From assembly GCA_935421135.1 (NCBI GenBank), contig OW285195.1, forward strand, positions 2,108,001 to 2,172,000: a DNA stretch of 64,000 nt. Reading direction: 5' to 3'. A program made the translations under genes and the position numbers. Each line of letters starts with the position of its first letter. Position 1 is the stretch's first letter. Shown in pieces: positions 51,364 through 63,589 of this stretch. Source of the DNA: Bugulina stolonifera (taxonomy: Eukaryota; Bryozoa; Gymnolaemata; Cheilostomatida; Bugulidae). The notes under the pieces were generated by a model. That model was not told the DNA's origin. It worked only from the letters and a program-made list of their open reading frames with translations, and did not search any database.

Positions 51364-52289
51364 GCTGTATGTAGAATATCTGTTGTATAAGCTAAGCTAA
51401 ACAAGCAAATCTACATGAATTAATTGAACTCTTCAAAAAAAAACAATTCATTGTTTACTCTCAGCCAGTAGGATGATCCTTAGATGACAGTTGACTTGAG
51501 TAGCCAATGAGGTACTGACTTATCTCAACTTACGTTCTAGAAGTGAGTAGACAGAGATTCCACGCTCTCCTCAGCAGTATTGAGAAGGGTTACCAGGACA
51601 TTTTGTGTCCTGACAATACAATATTGCACTTACAGCACGTATATCACCAAAGTCTTCATCTAAGCAGACACATACTTCGCCTGCTGGTCCACCATGAGCA
51701 GCCCCTGTTATAATAGATTACAATGCAAAAACACTTTTAACCAACAAGTTTAATGAATCGCACTGCTATTGGGTTAATGATCTCATCTATCCATACACAA
51801 CATAGTGTAAATAATGCACTTACCTAATTCCCTACACTTATCTACACAGCTGTCCACTGTTAATGAAACATTTAAACCATTGTTATGTAGCACATGATCA
51901 TTATGATCATTAATGACATCTTCATACAAATAACATCCCAAGTACACGTACAACTGGTTTCCATCTACACCTGAAACAAAGAAAACATAAATTATATTAT
52001 ACATGTTATGCATAACATATATTATTCTAATGCTATAGTACATTGTTGCACATTATTATATTCTGTATGGGTGTCTGTAGTACAAAATGATGATGTAATA
52101 CATTTAGGCTACATGGTTGTGTGACGGGAAATAATTATAGTATGCAATAATTATAGTATATAATAATACCAAGTATATTTGTAATAATAATCATACAAGA
52201 TAACAATATGGTAAACTGTTACGAACCCTGAATAGCCAAGCTACTTAGTAGCAGTATAGTGAATGACATCAACACAATCTTCCTCATGG

Positions 52290-52560
52290 TTCAACTGGAT
52301 TTACCCTCTCTTTGTGAGTGTACAATCTACATGGTACATGGTCAATATAGTGATATGCAACAATAATATTGTGGTGTTCCAGCATACCTGTCCAGCCTCC
52401 CATAGACAGCCACACATATAACTAACTCTACATGCCCCAGTTTTTATGCTTGACTCTTATTACATGCTCATTGTATATTTACACTATTGTTAATAACTGC
52501 CTGGCTAATGTGCTTTATTATTCTTATTCAACCAATCATGACTCTGTACTTGTCTACTGC
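52290..52560. other. upstream region of the WSC gene
   Basis: AT-rich. No clear TATA box or repeat was found in the 270 bp before the WSC start. Confidence 0.35.
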
Positions 52561-53085
52561 TAATTATACTGTAACATCAAGTACACTTATTGTCTGATTA
52601 CATGCTACATGTATGTCTTTTTGCCTATTACTATTGATGGCCGACATCTTGGAGTCTTACTCTTGCAGGCAGGCAGCTTCAGCCTTGGTCCCCTGGACCT
52701 TTAGTGCCCGAGCTCGTTCTCATACTCGTATAAGTCTCTTACTACACTCCTTGCTGAGTATAAGCCTCGAACCTTAGTCGATCCTTGACTCTTAAATAAG
52801 CCTAAGCATTGGGCCTACGTCCCCTCTTCAACATAGACACTTTCTACGCTCCTACGGAGTCTAAACCATTGTACCTACGTTGACCCTTGCCTCTTTAATG
52901 AGTCTAGGCATGGCCTACGTCCTCTACAATACCTATGAGAGCTTACGTAACTGTTCATTCTTTATGTAATGTGTGGAAGTTGACCTTGGCAGCCCACTAC
53001 CACTACCAAGCACTTCCCACACTCGTTCTAACATCGGCACCCGTATGAAATCCTAATATAAGACACAAGCTTCCTACAGGAAGGA
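52560..53085 (+). mobile_element. LTR-like remnant, family B
   Basis: Shares ordered blocks with 58540-59310 and 59600-60511: TTACTCTTGCAGGCAGGCAG, GAGCTCGTTCTCATACTCGT, TTTATGTAATGTGTGGAAGT and CACTTCCCACAC. The first half, including the TATA region, is missing, so it is a truncated copy. Confidence 0.6.
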
Positions 53086-53109
53086 GAGTGAGTTGCACTG
53101 CACTCCATA

Positions 53110-55425
53110 CAAGCTTGGTATACATATCCATAGTCATAGATTATAATGCAATGTAATTTTAAAATAATAATATAACTTAGAATAATATATTAACATAAAC
53201 ATATTTTATTCACATCATATGGCAGCAAATATTTATGTAACAAGAACATGTTGATTCAAAGTGTAAGTGTGCATAAATTTGCTTCATTTAGTGCAAAATT
53301 CAGCATATTGCTTCGGTAGCCGGGGCGCTGCCCCAGACCCCGCCAGGGGGCCAGATCCGCCCCTGTATATATGCATTTATAGAGAAAAGCTTTAATGATA
53401 CAATAATACAATTTTAATGCATTACACAAACTGTATCATACCGTAAATTATGATGTATTCTAAAGATTGATTATTACTTACTGGTTAATAAACTTGTGAA
53501 ACTGTGAAGTTTTGATAAACTTATGATCAGATGCATTTGTGCTAATGAATTTATATTTTGTAAAGATGGGTGTGGCCTATTTCTACACTTCTTATTGGCT
53601 TACCTTAGTTGGTTTTTTATCAGTGAGCTAGCTGGTAAGTATATACCTGTTGGTGGGTGTAAGTTGAACTGAACACTGTGTTCTGATTGGCTAACCGTGA
53701 TCAAGTCTCTGGGCTAAGTAGTAAATGTTTGCATGATCATTTTGATTTTGTCTGATGACTTTCACTCTTTTCACTCTTTGCGTTTATACATTGTGGTGCA
53801 TCTTATGCAATTTTGAGAGCCTGAAGTTGGACACCTCAGCATTATTGTTATGATTAGCTGATCAACTAGTGTGTTCAAAGCTTACTTGATGGGGTCTCTG
53901 GTGCTTTATTGTTTACCCTCTCTAGCAGTAGCGCTCTCTTGGTTGGTTAACTGGTTCGAACTCCCTCACACTGCATACTAGCTTGTATGTTGTACGACTG
54001 CGCCTCAGCTGCTCAGCCGAACAAAAATGTGTATCCCTTTCGATACAAGTGCCTCATGCACCTGTAAATTATAATGTTAACTAAAACAAGGCCAAACACT
54101 TCTCTAGGAGTTTTTTTGCTCAAACTGTTACAACGTGTGAATAAGAAATGCAGGTGTTTACTGTCTATCTTAGGATCACATGTTCATTTTATTGTGGCCA
54201 GCACTTTACCACCCAGCAATGCAGCTACCAGCATCTCATCTGTGTTTAGGAACCTAATCAGTAGTAATGAACATTCTGAATAGGGAAAAGCCCCGATTTT
54301 AGGTTGCATCCATTTTGTCGGCACCTCGGTTAAATTGAAGGCCCGATGCCCCACACCTCAGCCAAGTTATTATGGGTAGCTGATCAACTACAGTAACATG
54401 TTCAAAGCTTCTTTGAGGGTGTTTCAGGTACTCTATTCCTAGAAGCAATTAATTGTATCGCCATATGGATTTTGGTCTGTTACCAGTTTACATCATCATT
54501 GCAAAGTCTATAGAAAGCCCAATGCTTTGTTCTTCAATGGTCAAATGTATATCAAAACATCTATTGCTGGCGGTTCTGTAGTAAAAAGCTTATTCAGATA
54601 TTTTACAGTGCTAAACAAATTCAAGTACCTGTATTGTACATTAGCTGGTTTCTTGTGTATAAGCAGCGATGTGGTAATAGCTATGACTGATGTTCATTAT
54701 TTAGATTTAGGATTGACATGTGCATGTTATAGGTGTTCATGTTTTTGTGAAAAAATACATAAACAATCTATTATCATCCCGCATTGCTTCTACTACCGTC
54801 TCGGCTATCTTTATGATCATTTTTTGTCATTGAATTTGAAAGGAAGAGAGCAACATGGTTCATCATAAAGTTAAATTGTTAAGTTTCTAAGAATTTGTTG
54901 AAAAGGGTTAACCTCTGCGTGCCAATCCCTACCTACGCTTATGTAAGTTTTATATTAATCTATTCAGCAAATTCATCGATGACAATGCTACTTAATTCAA
55001 CTCTTGTCTTTTATTTTTATTTAGTAGAACAAATCATGAAGCTCCTAAATATGGAATGTAAAAACATCGGAATCGGTAAGGCGGCGGTCCTTGCCTTACT
55101 GTAATTAACACATTACAGCGTAATTTACAGATATTTTTAAAGAAGAAAAAATGTATTCATAATTATACAAGCCAAGCTTGAAGCAACTGGTCAGAAGAAA
55201 TTCCCAGATTATTAAATTCAAGGGGATCAAACATGCTACTAGTGATTACAAGTTCAAAATTTAAAAGGAGCCATGTTGAAAACACTAAACCATGATTGGA
55301 CAGTCAATCAATTGGGTACGAAGAAGCTTGGTCCAGTTGGTAGAAAATGATGCTTCAGACATTCTAATGCACAGATTTATGCCCCACAGGATTTATCTCT
55401 ATATTATAGTTTCCTAAGATATCAA
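53110..55425. other. repeat-derived, no gene supported
   Basis: Contains a GC-rich patch (GGGCGCTGCCCCAGACCCC, about 53325-53375) typical of a transposon end. There is also a diverged duplicated pair (about 53815-53900 and 54340-54430, sharing GCTGATCAACTA and TTCAAAGCTT). Open frames at 54527-54868 and 54895-55104 have no recognisable domain. Confidence 0.4.
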
Positions 55426-55429
55426 CATA

Positions 55430-56350
55430 AAATTAATATGAAAGGCAGGTGCAATATATGTAAAGTTCTATGCTAGCAGCCATTGAGCATCCAGCTTGAA
55501 AGAGCTACTCCATGTTTAAAGCAGATGAGCCCACATAACATCGGTCTTCTGCGTAGGTTTCGGCAAACTCTTTTCTTTACATTCATTTCTAGGATTAGTC
55601 TTTTTCTTTCAAGATTAATCGGTAGAACTATCCATTAAGTTTCTAGGAAAATGAAATCATATACACTGACGTTGGAAATGGTAACACATCGGGCCATATT
55701 CTTTAAAAACATGCATTCAAAACAAACAATGAAGGTCAACGGGTCCTTTGCACACATCACAGCTCTCACAACAGTTTTTTGAAGAAGACACGATGCAGAT
55801 AAAACCTCATGCAGCTTGAAAAACATGAATTTCCAAAAAACTGTTTTTACATTTGGGATTTACTGAATCCTGTAGAAGTAGGTGATGAATTTTCCCAAAT
55901 CTAAGTTACCTGTATAATTGTTAAGGCCCATGATAAAGCATTGGTCAAATTATTACTTCTGAAAACCAATGTTCAGAGACTTTAACACTGAATTTATTAA
56001 ACCACAAAAAAATGCTGCATTGCGATGTACATGTAGTTTACTCAGAATCAACATGAAGGACAAAAATATGCAAAGTTCTACCCTTAGCAGGCAATGAACA
56101 TCTGGCTTAAAAATATTATTCAATCTTTGAACCAGATGGCACCATGCAACATTAGGTCCCATGTGTAAGTTTGAACTTAGTTTTTTATTCAAATTCATTC
56201 TTAATAGGCTATTTATATCTAAAATTATTTCATTTCTTTCAAGTTTAATCAGTGGAACTAATCGTCAAGCTTCCATGCAAATGAAATCCTAGACTAGAAA
56301 ACACCGTAGCATTGGGAATGGTCCCAACTCGGCCCATAATTATTCAGTGA
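55430..56350. repeat. old tandem duplication, two diverged halves
   Basis: 55430-55730 and 56040-56350 share the same order of motifs: ATCAACAT, AAAGTTCTA, TTTCTTTCAAG.TTAATC, AAATGAAATC and TCGGCCCATA-like. Many substitutions separate them. They look like two copies of a decayed mobile sequence. Confidence 0.55.
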
Positions 56351-56758
56351 AAATGGAGAATGGCATATGTAGAACCCAAACTAAACAATAAACAGCACAC
56401 ATGTTTAGGAACTTAGCACACATCATTTAATGTCTCACGGACACACACATATTACTTTGCAAACAGTGATGTGTTCCAAGCACCTGCTGCCATCCATTGC
56501 TTGGCTTGGCATCTCTAATATGTATATAGTCATGCATCTTTGCAGAAATTTATGGTTCAATGTTTTTGCCACCCCTAATGTTTCCATGAACATAACATTT
56601 CTTTAGGAACCTAATGACTAACTTGGCTTATTAAACTTGAAAAAGAAAGGATGATATTGTTCATCATTGAGTTAGATAACTTGGTTATTGATGTTAGAAG
56701 GTGTCACCCAGTTCAAACCTTTAGCAATCTCTAAAAGCTTGTGTTGTGTTGTATATAT

Positions 56759-57533
56759 TGTAATGGTTCAGGAAATTTGTATATACGACTCCAGCCACCC
56801 TGATGGACCTTATAGCACCCTAAGTGGCTAGTAGTCGCCACAGCACTACTCATCTTTGCACTTAGCCATTCTTATAATTACACTTGTCTTATATTGCATG
56901 TCTAACCATTCATTTGATAACCACATACTTGTATATAGCATACTGAGACATTGTACTGCTTTTTATACCCATGTAAAGAGGCCCGACCTCTCAGAATTGC
57001 CTGATATTCATTTTGTATATAATTTGGATGATTCTAAGCATCTTTTGTAATAATCGACCCATTTTGGGTCGGCCATCGGGCTTCTGGCCGTCATATTGTT
57101 GCGCAATTTCCGGACGACCCTACGCCGTCTTGTCCCGACACTACGTCGGCCTTTTTACCGGAACTTCCTCCGGAAGTTCTATTACTATATAAAGGGCATT
57201 GTTTTTACGTTTGTTGTCTCAGTTCTTGCTTAGATCTCAATAAAGACACATCTATACTTATATACAAAAACTTTCACTTCGTAGATAGGTCATTCTAGTT
57301 GTTAAGGTCCTCGACCTTGCAACACGAACTGCCTACTAGGTCGGATCACTCCCTTTCTCAGTATAGTAAACAAGCATAACTCGGGATCACATGGGTCGTC
57401 TTTGGTAGTTCTTTGACTACTGACTCCGATCAATCTTTCATGTAATGAGAAGGCCTAGCACCACTCATAAGCACTTCATTTTGGGTCGGAAGTCGTTTTA
57501 GGACGACCATACCAGAAACCAAAAACCATTACA
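56759..57533 (+). mobile_element. solo LTR, family A (Gypsy-type), 775 bp
   Basis: Begins TGTAATGGTT, ends AACCATTACA, with a 4-bp duplication ATAT on both sides. An internal promoter TATATAAAG (about 57186) and CAATAAAGACACATC define the U3-R-U5 order. No internal region is attached. Confidence 0.82.
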
Positions 57534-57846
57534 ATATTATATTTGTATTGCCATAATACTCTCTGGTGGTGTCTTGGCATAGTAAAAAGGGAAAGTCTAT
57601 CTATCTCTCTCCTTATATACTATGTTGATTATGTAATACTGTAGTGAAACGAACAACGCTATGTAGTAGACAAGCAACTCCCAGAGTCTTAAGGTCCATC
57701 ACACTATAAACTGACATTATAGCCTTAGTGTCTAGCCTCCCTTGGCTAGCCAAACATTGGCTATAATCTTATAATGCATAGAAATTACTAGCTACTAGTC
57801 ACTAGCTACAGACAGCTACATGCCTGATCCCTTCTATGCCTATTAT

Positions 57847-58519
57847 TGTAATGGTTTCTGGTATTTCGTGCGGTCGTCCTGGACGACTACCAACCCAAAA
57901 CTGAAGTGCCTATGAGTGGTGCTAGGCCTTCTCATTACATGAAAGATCGAGCGGTCTCAGTAGTCCAATAACTACCAGAGATGACCCATCTGGTCCCAAG
58001 TCTGACCTTCAGACTATACGTTGAAAGAGAGTGATCCGACCTAGTAGGCGGTTCGCTAAGCGAATGACCTGACAAAAGGAAGTGAAAGTCTCTGTACCTA
58101 GTATAGATGTGTCTTTATTGAAAGCCAAGTGAAGACTGAGACAACGGATGATAAAACATGGCCCTTTATATAGTATAAGAACTTCCGCCCGACGTAGTGT
58201 TGGGAAAAGACGACATAAGGTCGTCCGGAGGTTGCGCAACAACATGGCCGCCGGAAGCCCGACGGCCGACCTAAAATAGGTTGGGTTATACAAAAGTTGC
58301 TTATAATCATCCAATTCATGTACAAAATGAATATCAAGTGATTCTGAGAGGTCGGTATAAAACATGGGTATAAAAGGTACCAAAAGACTTAGCGATTACC
58401 ATACAAGTATATACAATGACATAGTAGTTAAGCAATGTAGAATGCAAACAGGTATATACATATAAACACACACAATAATGAGTGTCAGGTGATAAGAGAC
58501 GACTGTGCGTACCATCACA
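57847..58519 (-). mobile_element. solo LTR, family A, inverted, 673 bp
   Basis: On the plus strand it runs from TGTAATGGTT to CCATCACA, reading as an inverted family A LTR, with a 4-bp duplication TTAT (57843-57846, 58520-58523). The leftward TATA and AATAAAGACACATC signals are kept. Confidence 0.82.
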
Positions 58520-58539
58520 TTATTATATCTATTATTGTA

Positions 58540-59310
58540 TATTTACCAACCAATCATGTCGCTGTATTATCTGATATTATAATCCAACTACTTGCGTATT
58601 ATAGCATGCTTTATATTATTGTCATTAACCAATCATATTGTCGTACTGGTTTACTGCTATTGTATTGGGCACATACCTATCGCTAACTAATCATACTTGC
58701 CTAGCATGTTCGCAATTATGTAATCATCACCTGATTATTGTCTACGTGACATCGGGCGGAACCATCCATGTTATTGCATCAGTTCCGGACCCGATACCTT
58801 ATCGGCCTCAGCCTTTTTTTTGGCCGGAAATAGAATTAGTATAAAAGGCAGCACATTTCCTGTATCAAATCAGTTGTTGATTGGCCTTTAATAAAGCAAC
58901 ATCTCTTAACTCAACCTACAGCCTTTCTCTTGTAGGCGGGTAACTTCACCGGCAGATCCATAGATCCATACGGCTCGAGTTCATCTCCATCCTCTACACC
59001 ACTTCTATGACTTAGGTTGATCCCGGATTCTATATGAATCTAGCGTCGGGCTTAAGATCCTAGAATACCAGATCTTCATTGCACTCCTCTGGAGTATAAA
59101 GTCTACAAGACCTACGTCAGTCCTGAGCTCTTCAATGAGTCTCGGCATCGGCCTGCGTCAGATATACATACCAATAAGAGCATACAGACACTGTTCACTC
59201 TTTATGTAATGAGCAGAAGGTTACTTGGTTGGCCTCTACCACCTTCCAAGCCCTTCCCATACCAGTGGCCCATCGGCCCTCGTATGTAAACACACTCAAA
59301 AACCTTACAA
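58540..59310 (+). mobile_element. LTR-like element, family B, copy 2
   Basis: Contains GTATAAAAGGCAGCAC (promoter, about 58838), AATAAAGCAACATCTCTTAA (polyadenylation) and CTTGTAGGCGGGTAACTTCA, ending near AACCTTACA. The same block order recurs at 59600-60511. Edges are approximate, since no clear duplication was found. Confidence 0.65.
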
Positions 59311-59599
59311 TACTAATACCTGTAGTTAACACCTGTCACATAGTGTGTTATGTAATGTACCAAGACAAAGACTAGTACAGTTACTGTGTAACACCTATTA
59401 GAATGAGGACATAACAGCTTGTGACTGTAAACCCCAGTGATACCACATTCTAGTCTAACAGCTAGTGATTTATACATGAACAAGGAACGTTTCAATGAGA
59501 CCAAAATAGAACTGTGACAGACTACATAAAGATACAGCTATATTGTGGTGAAACAGCATAGCCTGCCACGGCATGGACTATCCTCCTGTGTATACGTAC

Positions 59600-60511
59600 A
59601 TACATTGACATTGTTCTCATAATCACTCATACATGCATTGTCTTACCTTGTACTCTTATTATACATGCATGAACATTACTCTTATTATAATCAACTACTT
59701 ATAGTGTGCTTCTATTATTGCATTCTTAACCAATTAGACTATTGCAATTACACTTAGTTTTTCCCTTATTATATAAGCAATTATCTTCTCTTGTCTGATT
59801 AACACATACTAAGTCCTTTACTATGTACTTTTGGAGGCCGATATCTTTAAAGAGGCCCATATTTATATATTATCCATTTTGGACCATTGTGAGCACTTTT
59901 TGTGTCAAGGCCGACCCTTTCGGTGGCCGACGTCGGGCGGAACCATTCATTTTGTTGCATCAGTTCCGGCCCGATACCTTGTCGTACCTTTTTCCGGAAG
60001 TACATTTAGTATATAAATCAGCTCATTTTCTGTATCTAGTCAGTTGTTGATTGCGCTCTAATAAAGCAACATCTCCTAACTCAAACCTAGAGGCTTACTC
60101 TTGCAGGCAGTTAGCTCCACCGGCGGAGCTATTAGATCCATATAGCTCGAGCCCATGCCCATACTTGTTTAAGCATCTCTTTCTACACTCCTTGTGAGTC
60201 TACATCTACAGGCTTACCTCGATCCCGGGTTCTATATGGATCTAGAGTTGAGCCCAAGTTCCCAGATTATCAGAACATCTTTCTACACTCCTTTGGAGTA
60301 TAAACTACCAGACTTACGTTGACTCTTGACTCTTTAATGAGTCTAGGTATCAGCCTACGTCCTCTACAGTAACTGTTCACTCTTTATGTAATGTGTGGAA
60401 GTTACCTTGGCTGCCCACTATCAACTACCAAGCGCTTCCCGTACCCGTGCTTCATCGGCACTCGCATGTAAACCTACACGGCAAAACGTTACAATATCAT
60501 CAGTCACTGAG
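59600..60511 (+). mobile_element. LTR-like element, family B, copy 3
   Basis: As 58540-59310, with the GGGCGGAACCATTCAT block, a TATA-like TATATAAAT, AATAAAGCAACATCTCCTAA, and an end at AACGTTACA. The left edge is uncertain. Confidence 0.65.
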
Positions 60512-60889
60512 GTATGAAAACCTGTGTGACAAATTCTTAAGCACTGGTATTACCAGCAGTAGTCAAATCAAAGCACACAAATAGCTGCTGGCACAGCAGC
60601 TAGAAAGTGGGTTAATGATTATGGAGTTTGGTGCCGAGCTCCACATCGAGTATTTTTATTATTGGATTTTATAGAGATTAGGCTCATTTATTTTCTCGAG
60701 TGAGAAGGTTTAATGATATACATACAATAGAAAAGAGTAATGATACGACAAAAAATAAAATTGAACAAGACAATCATGTAAACTAAATAAAATATTACAT
60801 AAAATAATATAAGAGACTCACCTCAGTGTTCTAATATTGCCTACATACTATATGATACTCTTATTGTATATTCGAAGCCCTAAGGCTGC

Positions 60890-63060
60890 GCCTCATACAA
60901 GCTCCTATGCTAGGGTATCCCAACCCTCGCCTGTCATATATCCTAGACAAAGACGCCAGCAACGATGCCATGGAAGCCGTCTTATCACAAATACAAGACG
61001 ACCAAAAAATTCATTGGCTACTACAGTAAAACACTGGCCCCTGCCGTGCAGAACTACTGCATCATTCAGCGGGAACGGTTGGCAATCGCTAAAGCAGTTG
61101 AGCACTTTCGACCCTACCTCTACGGGCGGCGTTTACGCATACGCAAAGGTCATGCTTCATTACGATGGCCCAGTCAACGGAAGGAACCTTCTCATCAAAT
61201 GGCTCGATGGTTGGAGATACTAGCTCAATTTGAATCCACATTCGAGCAAGAAGCCGGTACCCAACACGGAAACACCGACAGTCTGAGTTGAAGTACATGT
61301 GCCACCTGCAAACAATGCCAGAAGATGGTGGAGAGAGACGGCGGACCAAAATTAAGCTCCCCCATAGTTTGCGCCCTTCAAGTTAGAGAAGACCTGCGGT
61401 AGCAACAGGCCGGAAGAGACCCCACAATGGCTGTCATATACTCAGCAGTACAGGACGACACTCCCGTAGACTCCAAGATCCTGGACCAGACAAACTCTGA
61501 GTTAAAGCACTTGCATAGCAGGAGAGATGCCATAAGAATTGGCCCCGGAGAGGCCCTACAGCTACCCACCGTCCGGCAGGGACGGGACTAATGGTTTGCC
61601 TTGTGTCACAGCCCTTCCAGGCAAGAAGTTATCTGGCAGACACAAAGCTCGGATCACTTTGAATTGATACTGGTCAAGGATGCAGCGAGATATCTGAGAG
61701 GCTATCCAATCCTGCGAGGTTTGTCAAGCAGCAAAGTATAGCCACCTCGTTCCTAACCCCAGCCGGCAACGGATGTATGTCGAGCGACCATGGCAAAAAG
61801 TCACAGTCAACCTGGTCGGCCTCCTCCCAAAGACACTCCGAGGAAACCGGTGGGTACTGGTGATAACAGACCACTTGACCTGCTGGGCCGAGCTACTCCC
61901 TCTGCTCGACGCCAAGGCACCCACAGTTACCTCAGCATTAGATGAGCAGAGATTCAGTCGATTCGACCTGTTAGAGCAGCTACATACGGACCAAGGAGCC
62001 CAATATATTTTTTACCTTTTTATTCTTGCGGAGTATAGGTCCAGGGGACTTTTGTCCAAAAAAAAAGTAGTTTAAATACAAAAAGTAGTATTACAGTATG
62101 AGAAAAAGAACAAAAGAAGAGACAAAAAGGGGTCCGATTTCAGTTAAAGCTGATGATCGGATTCTGCCAGCTATGGAGAATAAATAAAACTAACACCACT
62201 TCTTACTACCCCAAGTCAAGCGGCTTGGTAGAGCGAGGAAATCGGACCCTGGGAGATCCATTCAGGGCGGTCCTCCTCAGAAGCGATGCTGAGGACTGGG
62301 ACCTTCTCTTACCATCCCTCCTCCCCGTCATTCGGGCTACTCCACACTCCACTACTAAAAAAACCCTCAACTTCCTCATGATGGGGCAAGAACTGTGTAT
62401 ACCCGATGAACTACAGTATTCACAGCCCTAGCCTCCGACCACTCCACTACAGGACTATACACGGGAGATGAACCAGCGCATGGCTCTAGCTCATGAACTA
62501 GTGCTTGAAGGACAGTTCCAGACACAGGCCCAGAACCTTCTACAGGTCTCCCATTTCCGAGAAAGAGACCTGGCACTGATGGCTACCTTCCGGCGGTGAA
62601 AAGGAGAAAGTCCCAAGCCGCGACAAAAGTTTGTAGGCGCATACGAGGCCAAGGAGGCCTATGCCAACCATTCTTATTTAGTGGAATGCCAAGGAAAAAG
62701 CTCCGTCCAAATTGGCAAGCGGCTCAAGCTCTTCTGACCCTGTCCCTACCCGGTCGGGCAGATACCCGGATCTAGAGAACTGGCTCTTTGGCCCAACATG
62801 AAAGACGTGTGTGCTCCCGAAGCACACCATCTGACGAAGAAGAGACTCCACCCATACGCTGGACGCCTGGCACTCTGTTATGCGGCGCCTGAACCAGCCC
62901 TAGAGGTGTTGGCTCCAACTCCGCCTCCTGTAGAAAACAAGGCTAAAATTCCAGAGGCACCGGAAGTCTCCCTCCGCCAATCTCAACAGGAAAGATGGTT
63001 ACCCATTCGCTATGGCAAACTGTACGGTTGATACCAGTGCCTGATGAGCCCTATCAAGGA
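60890..63060 (+). pseudogene. decayed Ty3/Gypsy pol remnant (RNase H and integrase)
   Basis: An RNase H-type region lies at about 60995-61290 (YYSKTLAPAVQNY, QRERLAIAKAVEHF, ARWLEILAQFE, ending GTQHGNTDSLS). Integrase core fragments follow at about 61760-62010 (WVLVITDHLTCWAELLPL, LHTDQGAQY) and 62190-62430 (TTSYYPKSSGLVERGNRTLG). Stops and frame changes break it throughout. About 170 bp of unrelated A-rich sequence (62010-62180) replaces part of the integrase core. The reverse transcriptase and gag parts are missing upstream. It is followed by a partial family A LTR, so it belongs to that retrotransposon family. Confidence 0.82.
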
Positions 63061-63109
63061 CAAGTTACGGACCATCTTAGCCCCGGTGCGAATAATGGAA
63101 GATTATGTT

Positions 63110-63587
63110 TGTAATGGTTAGGCCGACTCGGCCCCATCCCCAAGAGGGGTCCCACAGACATTGTGAACACTAATTACATTTAACCTACCTGTACAGCTTA
63201 TCTCTGGAGCAAATCATCACTTATATACTTATAATGCCCATCACTGAGCAATTATGTCTTTTCTATACCCATGTAAAGAGGGCCGACCTTGCAGAATTGC
63301 CTGATTTTGACTTTGTACATGAAATGGATCATTTTAAGCATCTTGTTGGACAATTTCCAGACGACACTACGTTGCCTTTATGCCACACCTTGTCGGCCTT
63401 TTTACCAGAACCTCCCCCGAAAGTTCTTATACTACATTGTACATAAAGCACATTATTTTTATGTTCACTGTCTCAGTGAATGCTTGGATCTCGATAAAGA
63501 CAAATCTATACTGCGTATACAGAGTCTTCACTTTGTAGTATTCGTCGTTCCAGCCTTCAAGGTCCTCGACCTTGCTTCCCGAACTTG
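63110..63587 (+). mobile_element. truncated 3' LTR, family A
   Basis: Starts TGTAATGGTTAGGCC directly after the pol remnant and follows the family A order (CCCATGTAAAGAGGGCCGAC, GATAAAGACAAATC), but breaks off at about 63587 before the LTR end. Confidence 0.7.
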
Positions 63588-63589
63588 AT

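Larger units (their letters stand above)
38326..52287 (-). pseudogene. secreted WSC-domain protein gene with in-frame stop, five exons, hosting Polinton copy 2
   Basis: Exons, leftward: 52227-52287, 51824-51970, 51634-51704, 51534-51609 and 38326-38513. All phases agree. Exon 1 encodes a signal peptide (MRKIVLMSFTILLLSSLA). Exons 2-4 form a WSC domain, a Cys-rich module thought to bind carbohydrate: LGCY near 31-34, SCVDKCRELG near 61-70, GEVCVCL, then CPGNPSQYC. The last exon adds a Cys-rich tail with ICQYNDMDCPNG and HVSCC. Codon 106 of 180, in exon 4, is TGA (51571-51573) where the WSC pattern expects Gly (C-G-G), so a full product is not made unless this is a sequencing error or read-through. 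The exon 1 donor GTTCGT is weak. The 13-kb last intron contains Polinton copy 2, a hAT-like MITE and microsatellites. Confidence 0.75.

Noticed and set aside
54527..54868. 113-codon open frame
   Set aside because: No domain, no splice context and surrounded by repeat-derived sequence.
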